From: JAJPKK01 sp963800215 | Lineage (GTDB): Bacteria > Pseudomonadota > Alphaproteobacteria > Rhizobiales > Xanthobacteraceae | Length of the DNA stretch: 64,000 nucleotides | Assembly: GCA_963800215.1 (NCBI GenBank) | Contig: CAWCZY010000001.1 | Span: forward strand, 248,001 to 312,000 | Direction of reading: 5' to 3' | Shown: in pieces, positions 47,911-58,006 of the stretch | Numbering within the stretch: the stretch's first letter is position 1 | Layout: every line of letters begins with the position of its first letter | Position numbers and translations under genes: made by a program | The notes under the pieces: model-generated | Databases searched by the model: none | Told to the model about the DNA's origin: nothing | The model's input: only the letters and a program-made list of their open reading frames with translations

Positions 47911-49053
47911 TCATGGTCCGCTTGCCTGTTTGGGGTAAAGACGGGCGGTGCGAACGAGACAGCCCTGCTGACAGCACGGGCAAACACGAGTCTCGTCGGA
48001 TGTCGCGTGATCAGTTGACCGGTCAGCGACGCGGTTGACCGTCTCGTTGGATCGTGTGGGAGACGCCGTTGCTGGAAGCTCGAGCGAGAGCAAAAGACGG
48101 GCTCGTTCGGCGTGCTCGCGCCGAGCCGGGTGCCAGAGCCCGTAGTAACGAACCTTATGCAGGCCTCTCGGTAAAACGTGCTGCAGGAAGCGGCGCATGA
48201 ACTCGTGACCGCTCAAGCGGGTGGTGCGCCACTGCATCGACTTACGATCTTGGTGGCGGATGGTGACGCATTTGTCGTCGAGACCGACAATACGGTTGTT
48301 GGTGATGGCGACACGGAACACGTAGCGAGCGAGATAGCGGAGCACGGCCTCATTGCCTTCGCCCCAAGCCGTACAATCCACGACCCAGGGCGTGGCCCAT
48401 GTAGCTTTCGGCAAGGTCAAGTCCGGCCGGCGCTTTGTGAGCGCGGCCCTGAGTTTACCGCCGACAAGGTTGGCTAGGGCCTGGAGCGGAACCAGAAAGC
48501 CGTTGCGCGCGGGATGCCAATGGTTGCCATCGTCGGAGACACCGCCGCCGGTCACCAGACAATGGACATGGGGTAGGTGATTGAGCTGTTGTGTCCAGGT
48601 ATGTAGGACGGCGAGCACGCCGACGGTGGCGCCGACGTATCGTGCATCACGGGCGATCTCGATGATGGACTCAGCGGCGGCCTTCATCAAAAGGGCGTAG
48701 CCGTCGCGCTGGTTAGCGCGCAGCACACTCCTGAGTTCCTCGGGCACTGTGATGGTGACGTGAAAATAACCGCACGGCAGCATCTCGACTTTACGCGCCT
48801 CAAGCCAGCGCATGGTCTGGTCAGTATGACATTTTGGGCAGCTCCGGTTCTTGCAAGAATGGTAGGAATAGACCTCGGTGCTGCACGCGTTGCAGCGCCA
48901 GAGGTGTCCGCCGAGCGCTTCGGTGCGGCAGGCCAGAATGTCGGTGATGGCGCGCCGATGTGAAGGCAGCAGCCACGCGCCCGGTTTGCCAGCGTCATGA
49001 GCCGACAGGTAGTCGTCCGCGAAACGGCGGAAGACCTCCGCAACCTCGATCAC
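47911..49053 (-). mobile_element. IS91-family transposase
   Basis: 380 residues. The N-terminal zinc-binding domain has CNACSTEVYSYHSCKNRSCP and KCHTDQ. The HUH rolling-circle domain has LNHLPHVHCLVTGGGVSDDG and a later KVRYYGLWHPARREHAERA with the catalytic tyrosine region. The C-terminus has a second Cys pair (VCPCCQQ). IS91 elements move by rolling-circle replication without inverted repeats, so ends cannot be located. The 5' side of the gene abuts the GC-rich repeat array directly. The gene is intact and could be active. Confidence 0.93.
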
Positions 49054-49100
49054 GGCCGATGCCCCGCGTTAATCACTCTCTTCGACCTTTCCTCCCCGGG

Positions 49101-51650
49101 GCGCTGAGCTACCGGGTTCGCCCGCGCGAGGCCGGCGCCGAGCTACCGGGTCGTCGGCAACCTCCCGGGCCTTCGTAAAAAGAGCTGCATAGTGCCCTTT
49201 ATGCTTTTCGTTCGCTTCTCGCGCCCGCGCGAGGCCGGCGCCGAGCTACCGGGTCGTCGGCAACCTCCCGGGCCTTCGTAAAAAGAGCTGCATAGGTCGC
49301 CCTTTATGCTTTTCGTTCGCTTCTCGCGCCCGCGCGAGGCCGGCGCCGAGCTACCGGGTCGTCGGCAACCTCCCGGGCCTTCGTAAAAAGAGCTGCATAG
49401 GGTCGCCCTTTATGCTTTTCGTTCGCTTCTCGCGCCCGCGCGAGGCCGGCGCCGAGCTACCGGGTCGTCGGCAACCTCCCGGGCCTTCGTAAAAAGAGCT
49501 GCATAGCCCCGCCGTCCTCTCTCTCTCCGCAAATCCCGCCCAGGAATCGCGCGCCGCCGCCGCCGCCCACAGGACCGCCGCCCACAGGACCGCCGCCCAC
49601 AGGACCGCCGAAGGGCGCGGACCACCAACGCCGGGCCGCGCCGCCACCGACCGCGCCGCCACCCGCCCAGCCCGCCGCCGGGAACCGCGGGGACCGAGGT
49701 CACCGCGGCGACCGCAACCGCAGCACACCGTCCCCCAGCCGCCCGAACCGCCGCCCGCCCGAACCGCCCACCGCGCCGGAGACCAGACCCAGCCGGAGAC
49801 CAGACCCAGCCGGAGACCAGACCCAGCCGGAGACCAGACCCAGCCGCCGCCGATCCCCAAGGCCGCCCGCCGCGGACCCGCCGGGCGGCGCGCCCGGCGC
49901 GCCCCCAACTCGCCCAAACCCACCCAGGGCCCTGAATACAAAAGATGTGAGGGTCGCCCTTTATGCTTTTCGTTCGCTTCTCGCGCCCGCGCGAGGCCGG
50001 CGCCGAGCTACCGGGTCGTCGGCAACCTCCCGGGCCTTCGTAAAAAGAGCTGCATAGGGTCGCCCTTTATGCTTTTCGTTCGCTTCTCGCGCCCGCGCGA
50101 GGCCGGCGCCGAGCTACCGGGTCGTCGGCAACCTCCCGGGCCTTCGTAAAAAGAGCTGCATAGGGTCGCCCTTTATGCTTTTCGTTCGCTTCTCGCGCCC
50201 GCGCGAGGCCGGCGCCGAGCTACCGGGTCGTCGGCAACCTCCCGGGCCTTCGTAAAAAGAGCTGCATAGCCCCGCCGTCCTCTCTCTCTCCGCAAATCCC
50301 GCCCAGGAATTCGCGCGCCGCCGCCGCCGCCCACAGGACCGCCGCCCACAGGACCGCCGCCCACAGGACCGCCGAAGGCGGGACCACCAACGCGGCCGCG
50401 CCGCCACCGACCGCGCCGCCACCCGCCCAGCCCGCCGCCGGGAACCGCGGGGACCGAGGTCACCGCGGCGACCGCAACCGCAGCACACCGTCCCCCAGCC
50501 GCCCGAACCGCCGCCCGCCCGAACCCGCCCACCGCGCCGGAGACCAGACCCAGCCGGAGACCAGACCCAGCCGGAGACCAGACCCAGCCGGAGACCAGAC
50601 CCAGCCGCCGCCGATCCCCAAGGCCGCCCGCCGCGGACCCGCCGGGCGGCGCGCCCGGCGCGCCCCCAACTCGCCCAAACCCACCCAGGGCCCTGAATAC
50701 AAAAGATGTGAGGGTCGCCCTTTATGCTTTTCGTTCGCTTCTCGCGCCCGCGCGAGGCCGGCGCCGAGCTACCGGGTCGTCGGCAACCTCCCGGGCCTTC
50801 GTAAAAAGAGCTGCATAGCCCCGACGCCCTCTCTCTCTCCGACCTCCCGACCGAAAACCCACCAAGCCGACCGCCCGAAGCCCGCCGACCGCCCGAAGCC
50901 CGGGGACCACGACCGAAGCCGCCACCACGACCGAAGCCGCCACCATGGGGCCGCCGCCAGGCCGGGCCGGCGGGGCCGGCGGGTCCGGCGGGTGCCGGGG
51001 ATCGGGCCGTGAGCCGGGGACCGCGACCACGCCGCCGCCCGATTCCGCACCGCCCGAGCCCGCGCCGCCCGAGACCCTGGCGCCATCGGCAAGGGCGGCC
51101 TTTCTCCCCGCAAGGGCGCTGACACAAAAGGCCTTTCTCCCCGCCGTCAGGCGTATTAGTCGGCCCCGGGGCGCCGGCCGGGCGGCGCCGAGCTACCGGG
51201 TCGGCCGCAACCACAGGGCCGCAGAAAAAGAGCTGTAGACCCCGCCGTCCTCTCTCTCTCTCTCTGCAAATCCCGCCCAGGAACCTCGCGCGCCGCCGCC
51301 GCCCACAGGACCGCCGAAGGCGGGACCACGAACGCGACCGCGCCGCCCGCCGGCACTGGCCGGGCGCCGGCACCGAGCCGCCACCCGACCGCAGCGCCGC
51401 CACCCGACCGCAGCGCCGCCACCCGCCCAGCCGCCGGGAACCGCGGGGACCGCGGTCACCGCGGCGACCGCAACCGCAGCCGACCGTCCCCCAGCCGCCC
51501 GAACCGCCGCCCGCCCGAACCGCCACCGCGCCGGAGACCAGACCCAGCCGCCGGCGATTCCCAAGGCCGCCCGCCGCGGACCCGCCGGGCGGCGCGCCCC
51601 CACATCGTGCAAAACCACCCAGGGCCCTGAAAACAGCGGCTGGTCGATGG
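49101..51650. repeat. Nested GC-rich tandem repeat array
   Basis: The region consists of three unit types. R1 is a 103-106-base unit (marker GAGGCCGGCGCCGAGCTAC at 49128, 49231, 49336, 49442, 49993, 50099, 50205 and 50754, plus a diverged one near 51183). B is a 443-445-base unit (49507-49950, 50271-50712, and a diverged copy 51240-51640). C is a unique block (50817-51170). R1x3 plus B forms a 763-base higher-order repeat present twice. Inside B are micro-repeats: a 15-base ACAGGACCGCCGCCC and a 17-base GGAGACCAGACCCAGCC, each three to four times. Unit lengths are not multiples of three, so long open frames on the minus strand are incidental. Confidence 0.92.
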
Positions 51651-51690
51651 CGATGACAAAGGCCGCCGGGCACCGGGGCACTCGGGAAGG

Positions 51691-52028
51691 CAAATGCTAC
51701 AGGCGAGTAGCATAACGTTACCATGAGGCATTTGGATCAACTGGACGAGGCTCGGAGCGCCAGGTCGAGGGGGGCTGCCCCGCTCGTCGAAGCCCGTCCT
51801 TGAGAACTCAACGTCAAATGGCCGCGGCAGACCGTTTTGCTCGCGCAAGCTACGGAGGTCGTCGTCGCTAGGGTCGATCTCAATCCCGCCAGCGGCACGA
51901 AACGCATTGAAAAGCTCCCGTGTTCTAGGGCCACTCGGTGGCGGCCCACGCCAAACAATGATCAACTTGCGCTCACGTATTCTGGCCGAGACGCCCGAGG
52001 CGGTCAACGCTGCACGAAAACGCTGCAC
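51691..52028 (-). pseudogene. Possible gene fragment of unknown function
   Basis: A leftward open frame from 52028 (MQRFRAALTASGVSARIRER) contains LIIVWRGPPPSGPRTRELFN and AAGGIEIDPSDDDLRSLREQ, which look like genuine protein, then runs into the repeat array without a natural end. A short tandem duplication (CTGCACGAAAACG twice, near 52010-52035) precedes it. I cannot name a family. It is probably a truncated end of a larger gene lost at the array boundary. Confidence 0.35.
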
Positions 52029-52220
52029 GAAAACGAGAGCACAGCGCTACGGCGTTGCTGTGCTGGAGAGCAAGTCCGCTTGGCCTGCAACAGCGGTCGA
52101 ATTGACGCGCCGCAATGAACGGAACGACGGGCCGCAGCATCACAACCGGACAGTCCGGCCCCGCCGTTGACGGTTGCTTGGCACCAACGTAGCCTCGCCT
52201 ACAATGCGCAAGGGCATCCG

Positions 52221-52919
52221 ATGCACCGCTATGTCGTTTCTGAAGCCGTCAAGGAGCGCCTGCTCCGCCGCCAGGGCAAGCTCGCGAGCCACGATACGAT
52301 CGATGCGGCGCGCACCGCGCTGGTCGTGGTCGACATGCAGAACCACTTCGTCGCCGAAGGCTTTCCGGCCGAAGTTCCGCTCTCCCGCGAGATCGTGCCG
52401 ACCATTAATCGGCTAGCCAGGGCGATGCGCGCCGTCGGCGGGCAGGTAGTGTGGATCCAGACCACCGCCACTGGCGCGCTCCAACACTGGGGCAATCACC
52501 ACAAATTCATGCTCACCCCCGAGCGAGTGGCGAAGCGCCTTGCCAGCCTGGACGAAGGCGCCGAGGGCTTCAAACTGTTTTCGGGTCTCGAGGCGCTGCC
52601 TAACGATCTGCGGGTGAAGAAGATCAAATACTCAGCTTTTATCGCCGGGTCTTCGGATATCGACGCGCAGCTCAAGAGCCGCGGCATCGACACCGTGTTG
52701 ATCGCCGGAACCGCCACCAATGTCTGCTGCGAGTCCTCAGCGCGCGACGCCATGATGCTCGATTATCGCGTCGTCATGCTGTCTGATGCGAACGCGACAT
52801 GGACCGACGAGGAGCACGCGGCCACGCTGAACAGCTTCCTGTTGTTCTTCGGGGACGTCATGACGACGGATGAAGCGATAGGAAAATTCGTCCGCGCGAA
52901 GAGCCGCAAGACCGCCTGA
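52221..52919 (+). CDS. Isochorismatase-family cysteine hydrolase
   Basis: 232 residues from ATG 52221 (MHRYVVSEAVKERLLRRQGK); an upstream in-frame ATG at 52167 is less likely. The fold signatures are ALVVVDMQNHFVAEGF with the catalytic Asp, and AGTATNVCCESSARDAMMLD with the nucleophilic Cys. The family includes N-carbamoylsarcosine amidase, RutB and biuret hydrolase; the exact substrate is unknown. It converges with the ABC permease gene with 2 bases between stops. With two paralogous binding proteins and an ABC transporter close by, it may hydrolyse an imported amide or ureido compound. Confidence 0.88.
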   Translation: MHRYVVSEAVKERLLRRQGKLASHDTIDAARTALVVVDMQNHFVAEGFPAEVPLSREIVPTINRLARAMRAVGGQVVWIQTTATGALQHWGNHHKFMLTPERVAKRLASLDEGAEGFKLFSGLEALPNDLRVKKIKYSAFIAGSSDIDAQLKSRGIDTVLIAGTATNVCCESSARDAMMLDYRVVMLSDANATWTDEEHAATLNSFLLFFGDVMTTDEAIGKFVRAKSRKTA

Positions 52920-52921
52920 GA

Positions 52922-53742
52922 TCATCTGCGCCGCATCACTGCGGTCTCCAGCCAGGAGATCGCGAGATACATCGCCGACGATACGATTGCGAGGATCGTA
53001 ATCGCGGTCATGACGATGTTCATCCGGAAGATCTGGCTACCATATTGGATGAGATAGCCGAGTCCCAGATTGGCGGATTGGAACTCGCCCACGACGACCC
53101 CGACGAGGGACAGGCCGGCGTTTACCTTGAGGGTCGCGATCAGCGTCGGCACGCTGCCCGGCAGCACCACTTTCGTGAGAATCTGGCGCCTGCTCGCCCC
53201 GAAGGTCTGGGCGAGCTTCACTTTGTTCGGATCGATGCCCTGGAAACCGCTGTAGATCATCAGGATGGTGATGAACAGCGAGATCGCAAGCGACATGGCG
53301 TAGACCGACAGCGTCGCGCCGAGCCAGATGTAGAAGATCGGCACGAATGCCGTCTTCGGCATGGCATTGGCGACGACGAGATACGGGTCGAGCACCTTGT
53401 AGAGGCGATCCCACCACCACAGCGCCGCGGCGACAATGGTGCCGAGCGCCATGGCGGCGGTGAATCCGATGACGGTTGCGAATACGGTGGCCCAGGTGTG
53501 GCTAAGGATGCTCGGCTGCTGCGGTGTCTCCCTCAGGAGGTCGAGAAACGTCGGCCACAGCGCCGATGGGTAGCTGGTGAAAAGCGGATTGATGATCTGC
53601 GCCCTCGGCAGGACCTCCCACAGAACGAGAAAGAGGACGAGGATCGCGAGCTGCGCCGTACGTACGGCGGCGCGGCCGCGTCGCTCGGCTCGTAGCCAGT
53701 CGCGGGATATTGCGCGCTCGGGGCAGCCTCAACCTTCGACAT
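52922..53742 (-). CDS. ABC transporter permease (SsuC/TauC type), one frameshift
   Basis: About 273 codons from ATG 53742 (MSKVEAAPSAQYPATGYEP). The frame changes near 53657, where one missing base (or two extra) separates the leader from QLAILVLFLVLWEVLPRAQI and the rest. Six hydrophobic segments follow, with the EAA-loop KVKLAQTFGASRRQILTKVV and the ending AISWLETAVMRRR. The start overlaps the ATPase gene's end by 14 bases, so the two are cotranscribed. NitT/TauT-type importers take up sulfonates, nitrate, pyrimidine precursors or aromatic acids. Confidence 0.88.
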
Positions 53743-54541
53743 GGACTTCGAGCTCCTGCCAGAGGGTGTTGAAGTAGACGGTGAACTCGGGTGCGTTGCG
53801 CGCGGCGAACGGCACCGGCCTGGCGCCGCCGGCCGATGCGAAGCGGATCGGATGATCCGATTTCACCCGGCCGGGCCGTCGCGACAGCACGATGACCCGT
53901 TCCGCCATGCTGATCGCCTCGCCGATATCGTGGGTGACGAGGATCGCCGTCTTGCCCTCGCGCCGCAGGATGTCGGCCACCTCGTCGGCGAGCGCGAGCC
54001 GGGTCTGCGAATCAAGCGCCGAAAACGGCTCGTCGAGCAGCACGACGTCGGGCTCGGTGCAGAGCGTCCGAGCGAGCGCGACGCGCTGACGCATTCCTCC
54101 GGAGAGCTGGCGCGGCAAATGGTGCATGAATTGACCGAGACCGTAGCGGTTGAGAAGTTGGCTCGCCCGCTCCCGTGCCTTGGCCATGTTAGCGCCCTGG
54201 ATTTCGGCGCCGAGTACTGCATTGTCCAGGATCGAGCGCCACTCAAACAGATAGTCCTGCTGTAGCATGTAGCCCACCTTGCGGCTCGGCCCACTGACCG
54301 GCCTGCCATCGACCAACACGGCTCCGCCAGTAGGCTTGAGAATCCCTGAGATCAGCGACAGGAGCGTGCTCTTGCCGCATCCGCTCTGGCCGATGATGGA
54401 GACGAATTCACCGGAAGAAATCGAAAGCGAAATGTCCTTCAGCGCCTCGGTTTCTCCCTCCGCCCCGAAATATCGCAGGTCGACATTGCGCAGCTCTACC
54501 TTGGGAGGAGCAGGGGTGGGTAAGATATCCACGGATCGCAT
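53729..54541 (-). CDS. ABC transporter ATP-binding protein (SsuB/TauB type)
   Basis: 270 residues starting MRSVDILPTPAPPKVELRN. All motifs are intact: Walker A GQSGCGKSTLLS, Q-loop MLQQDYLFEW, signature LSGGMRQRVALAR, Walker B VVLLDEPFSALD, and the switch His in LVTHDIGEA. It overlaps the permease start by 14 bases. Together with the binding protein encoded divergently at 55583 it makes a complete NitT/TauT-family importer. First gene of a leftward two-gene operon. Confidence 0.94.
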   Translation of the reverse strand: MRSVDILPTPAPPKVELRNVDLRYFGAEGETEALKDISLSISSGEFVSIIGQSGCGKSTLLSLISGILKPTGGAVLVDGRPVSGPSRKVGYMLQQDYLFEWRSILDNAVLGAEIQGANMAKARERASQLLNRYGLGQFMHHLPRQLSGGMRQRVALARTLCTEPDVVLLDEPFSALDSQTRLALADEVADILRREGKTAILVTHDIGEAISMAERVIVLSRRPGRVKSDHPIRFASAGGARPVPFAARNAPEFTVYFNTLWQELEVHVEG

Positions 54542-54632
54542 CGCTCCTACAGACAGGCCGATTTTAAATGGTATCAGCTAATTTCGTGTAGTTCCCTGTT
54601 CGCCGAACAATGCCATGGCATTTCGTCAGCTA

Positions 54633-55310
54633 CTAACGTCGTCGGACCTGCCTGCGAGCCGAGCGCGGTGTGCCGCTGTGGGCTTCGGGTTCCAACTGCG
54701 CCGAGGGCGCCATCGCGTCGCGCACATCTGGTGATTCGAGTTCATGAAGCACGCGTCCGCCATCCACTACCAGAGTGTGGATGGTCTCGGTGAGGATCTG
54801 CGCCCGCTCCTCAGTCAAGGAGCGGAAGTGCAAATTGTTTGCTCGGCGTAGCAACGGCGCCAACTCACGTACCAGGTTTTTGCCTTTGGATGTGAAATTC
54901 AGGAAACTGCTGCGACGATCACTCTCATCTGGCCGCTTCCAGACGATGTCGTCCCTGATGAGCTGGCCGATCTCGATCGTGACGAATTAACTCGTGACAT
55001 TCATCAGTTGGGCGATCTGGCTCACCGTTAGATCGGGCATCTCTGCCATGATGATCATCAGGTGAAACTGCGCATTGTTCCTGCCGATGTAGCGGGCAAA
55101 CTGGTCGCTGTGGCGCTTCATCTGATTGGAGAGACCCATCAATTCGAAAATCAGTTGGCGGAACTTGCGGTCCGATCCATTCTTCACAAAAGTCTCAAGC
55201 GATATCGTGAGCGGCGGAAAAGCTTCCTCCGTCGGAGGGGCGTCGGCCGGAGAGATATTGCCGCCCGGTGCGGCTTTGCCCGGGCGCTTGCGTTGGTTGC
55301 TGTATGCCAT
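54633..55310 (-). pseudogene. MarR-family regulator with an in-frame stop
   Basis: The gene starts at ATG 55310 (MAYSNQRKRPGKAAPGGN), has a low-complexity N-terminus, then the MarR winged-helix domain: ELMGLSNQMKRHSDQFARYI, NNAQFHLMIIMAEMPDLTVS, QIAQLMNVTS. At 54987-54989 a TAA interrupts the recognition helix. The same frame continues as FVTIEIGQLIRDDIVWKRPD and DESDRRSSFLNFTSKGKNL to the natural end, so only one codon is wrong (probably CAA to TAA). The truncated product would lack the wing and half of the dimer helices. Divergent from the binding-protein gene, so it likely once controlled this transport module. Confidence 0.82.
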
Positions 55311-55582
55311 GGTCTTCTGAACGAGCCTCCTGTCCTCGGTGTTAAATGGTGGAAATGCGCGTTCCGTTGTTGATTTGTGTAAATCATTTGTGTAGTTTGT
55401 CTCCGTAAAGTAACATGAAGTGTTGCCAGATCGCAAATGCTGCGAACCGGAACACCCCCAGGCGCAGCCAGATTGTGCGGCGCTTAGAATCGTTGGCGCC
55501 CGAAGGCCCAATCGGCCCTGTCATTAGCGTTTGAACTGCCGGATTGAACTGTTCCGACCGAACGTCTTGAGTGGAGGACCCA
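55311..55582. promoter_or_regulatory. Divergent region between MarR gene and binding-protein gene
   Basis: About 270 bases, AT-richer than its surroundings (AAATCATTTGTGTAGTTTGT near 55381-55400), expected to hold promoters for both genes and a MarR operator. A short direct pair of TTTGTGTA (55373 and 55386) is visible. The ribosome site GAGTGGAGG lies just before the ATG at 55583. Confidence 0.5.
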
Positions 55583-56504
55583 ATGCTCAATCGCCGTCAA
55601 ACACTGCAAGCTGGCATCGCCCTTGGCGTCCTGTCCGTCGCCGCGCCATCGGCTGCGCTTGCCCAAGGAAGGACACCCGTCAAAATTCGTTACAGCGAGG
55701 TCGTGCGCGCGATCTATTACGCGCCAACATACGTGGCGATGACAAAGGGCTTCTTCCGCGAGGCGGGCCTCGATGTCGCGCTGACAACCGCGCAAGGCGG
55801 CGACAAGTCGGTGGCAGCGCTCCTCTCCGACAGCGTAGATATCGCGCTGACCGGACCAGAGACCTCAATCTATGTGCAGAACAGTGACTCGCCGACAAAG
55901 ATACCCATCTTTGGCGTGCTTACCGAGGCTGACGGTTCGATGCTGGTTGGTCGGGAGAAGGTAGACAAGTTCGACTGGCAACAGCTGAAGGGCAAGGAAA
56001 TCCTGTCCGTCCGGCCTGGAAGCACGCCGGATTTGTTCCTCGAAGCAGCTCTGCGGAAGAATGGGATTGATCCGATCAAGGACTTGAAGCTCGTGAACAA
56101 CCTCGCCACCCCGGCGCGGATGGGGTCATGGCTCGCAGGCCAGAATCGATATGCCATTTTCCAGGAGCCGGACGCCTCGCAGCTTGAATTCGACGGCAAA
56201 GCGCAATTCCTCTCCTCGATTGGACAGGCCGTCGGCCATCTCGATTGCACCAGCTTCATGGCAACCGACAAATACATCCGTGAAAATCCGGAGGTCGTCC
56301 AGGCCTGGACCAACGTGATCTACAAGGCGCAACAGTGGACCGCGTCCGCCCCGCCGTTGGAAATCGCAAAAGGCATCGAGCAGTTCTTCCCGGGCGTGAA
56401 CCAGCAGGCGCTCATTGCCGGTATCGAGCGTTACCGCAAGTTCAACATTTGGAAGTCGACACCGAAGATCGACCCAGCCTCACTTGAAAAGCTTCAGGAC
56501 ATAC

Positions 56505-57787
56505 TAGACGATCAATTCCATGAAAGTTGTCATAAGCGGGGGATTCATCTTGGCTTTCGGACTCCTATATAGGTCGCGTGTGCCCATTATGAAGCAGGAT
56601 GGAAGGTCATGGCAGCGTGGCGGCGAGCGATTGAATTGTCGCTCGGAGATGCGGATACCGCGAAGTTGAGATCGATAGCGCAGTCGCGAACGGAGCCGGC
56701 GAGCCGGGTCGAGCGCGCCCGGATATTGTTGGCCTATCGGGAAGATCCGTCGTTCTTTGCGGTCGGCCGGATGCTCGGGCTGCATCATCAAACGGTTCAG
56801 CGCTGCGTCGAGCGCGCCGTGGCTGAAGGGCCGATGGCTGCACTCGATGATCGCCCGCGCCCCGGTAGGGAGCCGACGATCACCCTTGAGGCGAAGGCAT
56901 GGCTGGTGTCGCTGGCCTGCCGGAAGGCGAAGGAACTTGGCTATCCCCACGAACTGTGGACGACGCGGCTTCTGGCCCGCCACGCCCGCGAGCATGGACC
57001 GGCGGAAGGACATGCCTGCCTCGCCAACTTGGCGCAGGGCACGGTGTGCAAGATCCTCGACCAGGAGGAAGTGAAACCGCATAAAGTGCGATACTACCTG
57101 GAACAGCGCGATCCCGACTTTGCCGAAAAAATGGCTGAAGTGCTGTGCGTTTATCGCCAGGTGAAAATCCTCAAGAAGGCGGCGGCCGTGTCGAAGAAGA
57201 AGCCGAGCGACGCGGTGGCGATCATCTCTTACGATGAGAAGCCTGGTATCCAGGCGATCGCGACGACTGCCCCGGATTTGCCGCCCGAACCCGGCATGTA
57301 TGCGACCTTCGCACGCGAGCATGAATATAAACGCCACGGCACGGTCAGCTTGCTGGCCGGCATCGACCTCGTCACCGGCAAGGTCCATGCACTGGTCAAG
57401 GATCGCCACCGCAGCCGCGAATTCATCGAATTTCTCAAGCTTCTCGATGCTGCCTATCCGGCCCACACCGCGATCAAGTTGATCCTCGACAATCATTCCG
57501 CGCACATCTCCAAAGAAACGAGAACCTGGCTCGCCGATCAGCCAGAGCACCGCTTCGAATTCACCTTCACTCCCAAGCACGGATCCTGGCTCAACCTGGT
57601 CGAGGGCTTCTTTTCCAAGCTCGCCCGTTCTGTCCTGCGCCACATCCGTGTCGCATCCAAACAGGAACTCAAGGATCGCCTCATGGCCGCCGTGGATTTC
57701 TTTAACCAGGACCCCGTCGTTCATACCTGGACTTACAAACTCGATAAGGCCGCCTGATATGATTCGAACTTCGGAAACGCTCGTCTA
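56505..57787. mobile_element. IS630-family insertion sequence
   Basis: Element of about 1.28 kb bounded by a TA duplication (56505-56506 and 57786-57787), here within CTAG on both sides. Terminal inverted repeats are GACGATCAATTCC on the left and GACGAGCGTTTCC (reverse complement of the right end), matching at about 10 of 13 positions. It carries one transposase gene in the same orientation as the interrupted gene. Confidence 0.9.
56609..57757 (+). CDS. IS630-family transposase
   Basis: 382 residues (MAAWRRAIELSLGDADTAKL). The N-terminal helix-turn-helix region has RVERARILLAYREDPSFFAV. The DDE catalytic core is intact: Asp209 in ISYDEKPGIQ, Asp294 in ILDNHSAHIS and Glu332 in WLNLVEGFFSKL. 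The D-E spacing of 37 residues is usual for the family. The reading frame is complete, so the element could be active. Confidence 0.94.
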   Translation: MAAWRRAIELSLGDADTAKLRSIAQSRTEPASRVERARILLAYREDPSFFAVGRMLGLHHQTVQRCVERAVAEGPMAALDDRPRPGREPTITLEAKAWLVSLACRKAKELGYPHELWTTRLLARHAREHGPAEGHACLANLAQGTVCKILDQEEVKPHKVRYYLEQRDPDFAEKMAEVLCVYRQVKILKKAAAVSKKKPSDAVAIISYDEKPGIQAIATTAPDLPPEPGMYATFAREHEYKRHGTVSLLAGIDLVTGKVHALVKDRHRSREFIEFLKLLDAAYPAHTAIKLILDNHSAHISKETRTWLADQPEHRFEFTFTPKHGSWLNLVEGFFSKLARSVLRHIRVASKQELKDRLMAAVDFFNQDPVVHTWTYKLDKAA

Positions 57788-58006
57788 GTGCAAGGCGGAG
57801 TGCTCGAACCGGCCAAGCGGGTGAAATTCGCAGACCTGATGCGCCCCGAATTTGGCAACAAAGCAAAATGATGCGGGCAGTCGGCCCGGCGGTGCCCGCG
57901 AAGGACAGCCCTGATCACCCGCATCGACTAAATCGGCGGCCGCGTTGCTGCAGGCGGCGCGGGCGCAGCTTTACCTTGGTCGGCGCAGCCGATTGAGGCT
58001 CCGGGA

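Larger units (their letters stand above)
55583..57871 (+). pseudogene. ABC substrate-binding protein (NitT/TauT type) split by IS630
   Basis: The first 307 codons are in one piece: signal peptide MLNRRQTLQAGIALGVLSVA, IYYAPTYVAMTKGFFREAGL, ALTGPETSIYV, VRPGSTPDLFLEAAL, YAIFQEPDASQLEFDG. At CTAG (56504-56507) an IS630 element enters. After the second CTAG (57785-57788) the gene resumes in frame as VQGGVLEPAKRVKFADLM to TGA. Removing the element with one TA restores an uninterrupted gene of about 335 codons equal in length to the paralogue at 58007. The truncated product ends in 20 foreign residues and would lack the last C-terminal lobe residues. Divergent from the MarR gene. Confidence 0.93.

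Noticed and set aside
49101..50816. CRISPR array
   Set aside because: The repeats are contiguous or separated by another repeated unit and there are no unique spacers; unit length (over 100 bases) is wrong and no cas genes are near.
50114..51724. A 536-codon leftward open frame across the repeat array
   Set aside because: It is Gly/Arg/Trp-rich low-complexity sequence, crosses repeat units whose lengths are not multiples of three, and has no ribosome site or domain. High GC alone keeps stops rare.
51837..52170. Small rightward genes upstream of the isochorismatase gene
   Set aside because: Short overlapping frames without ribosome sites; one spans the tandem duplication near 52010-52035.
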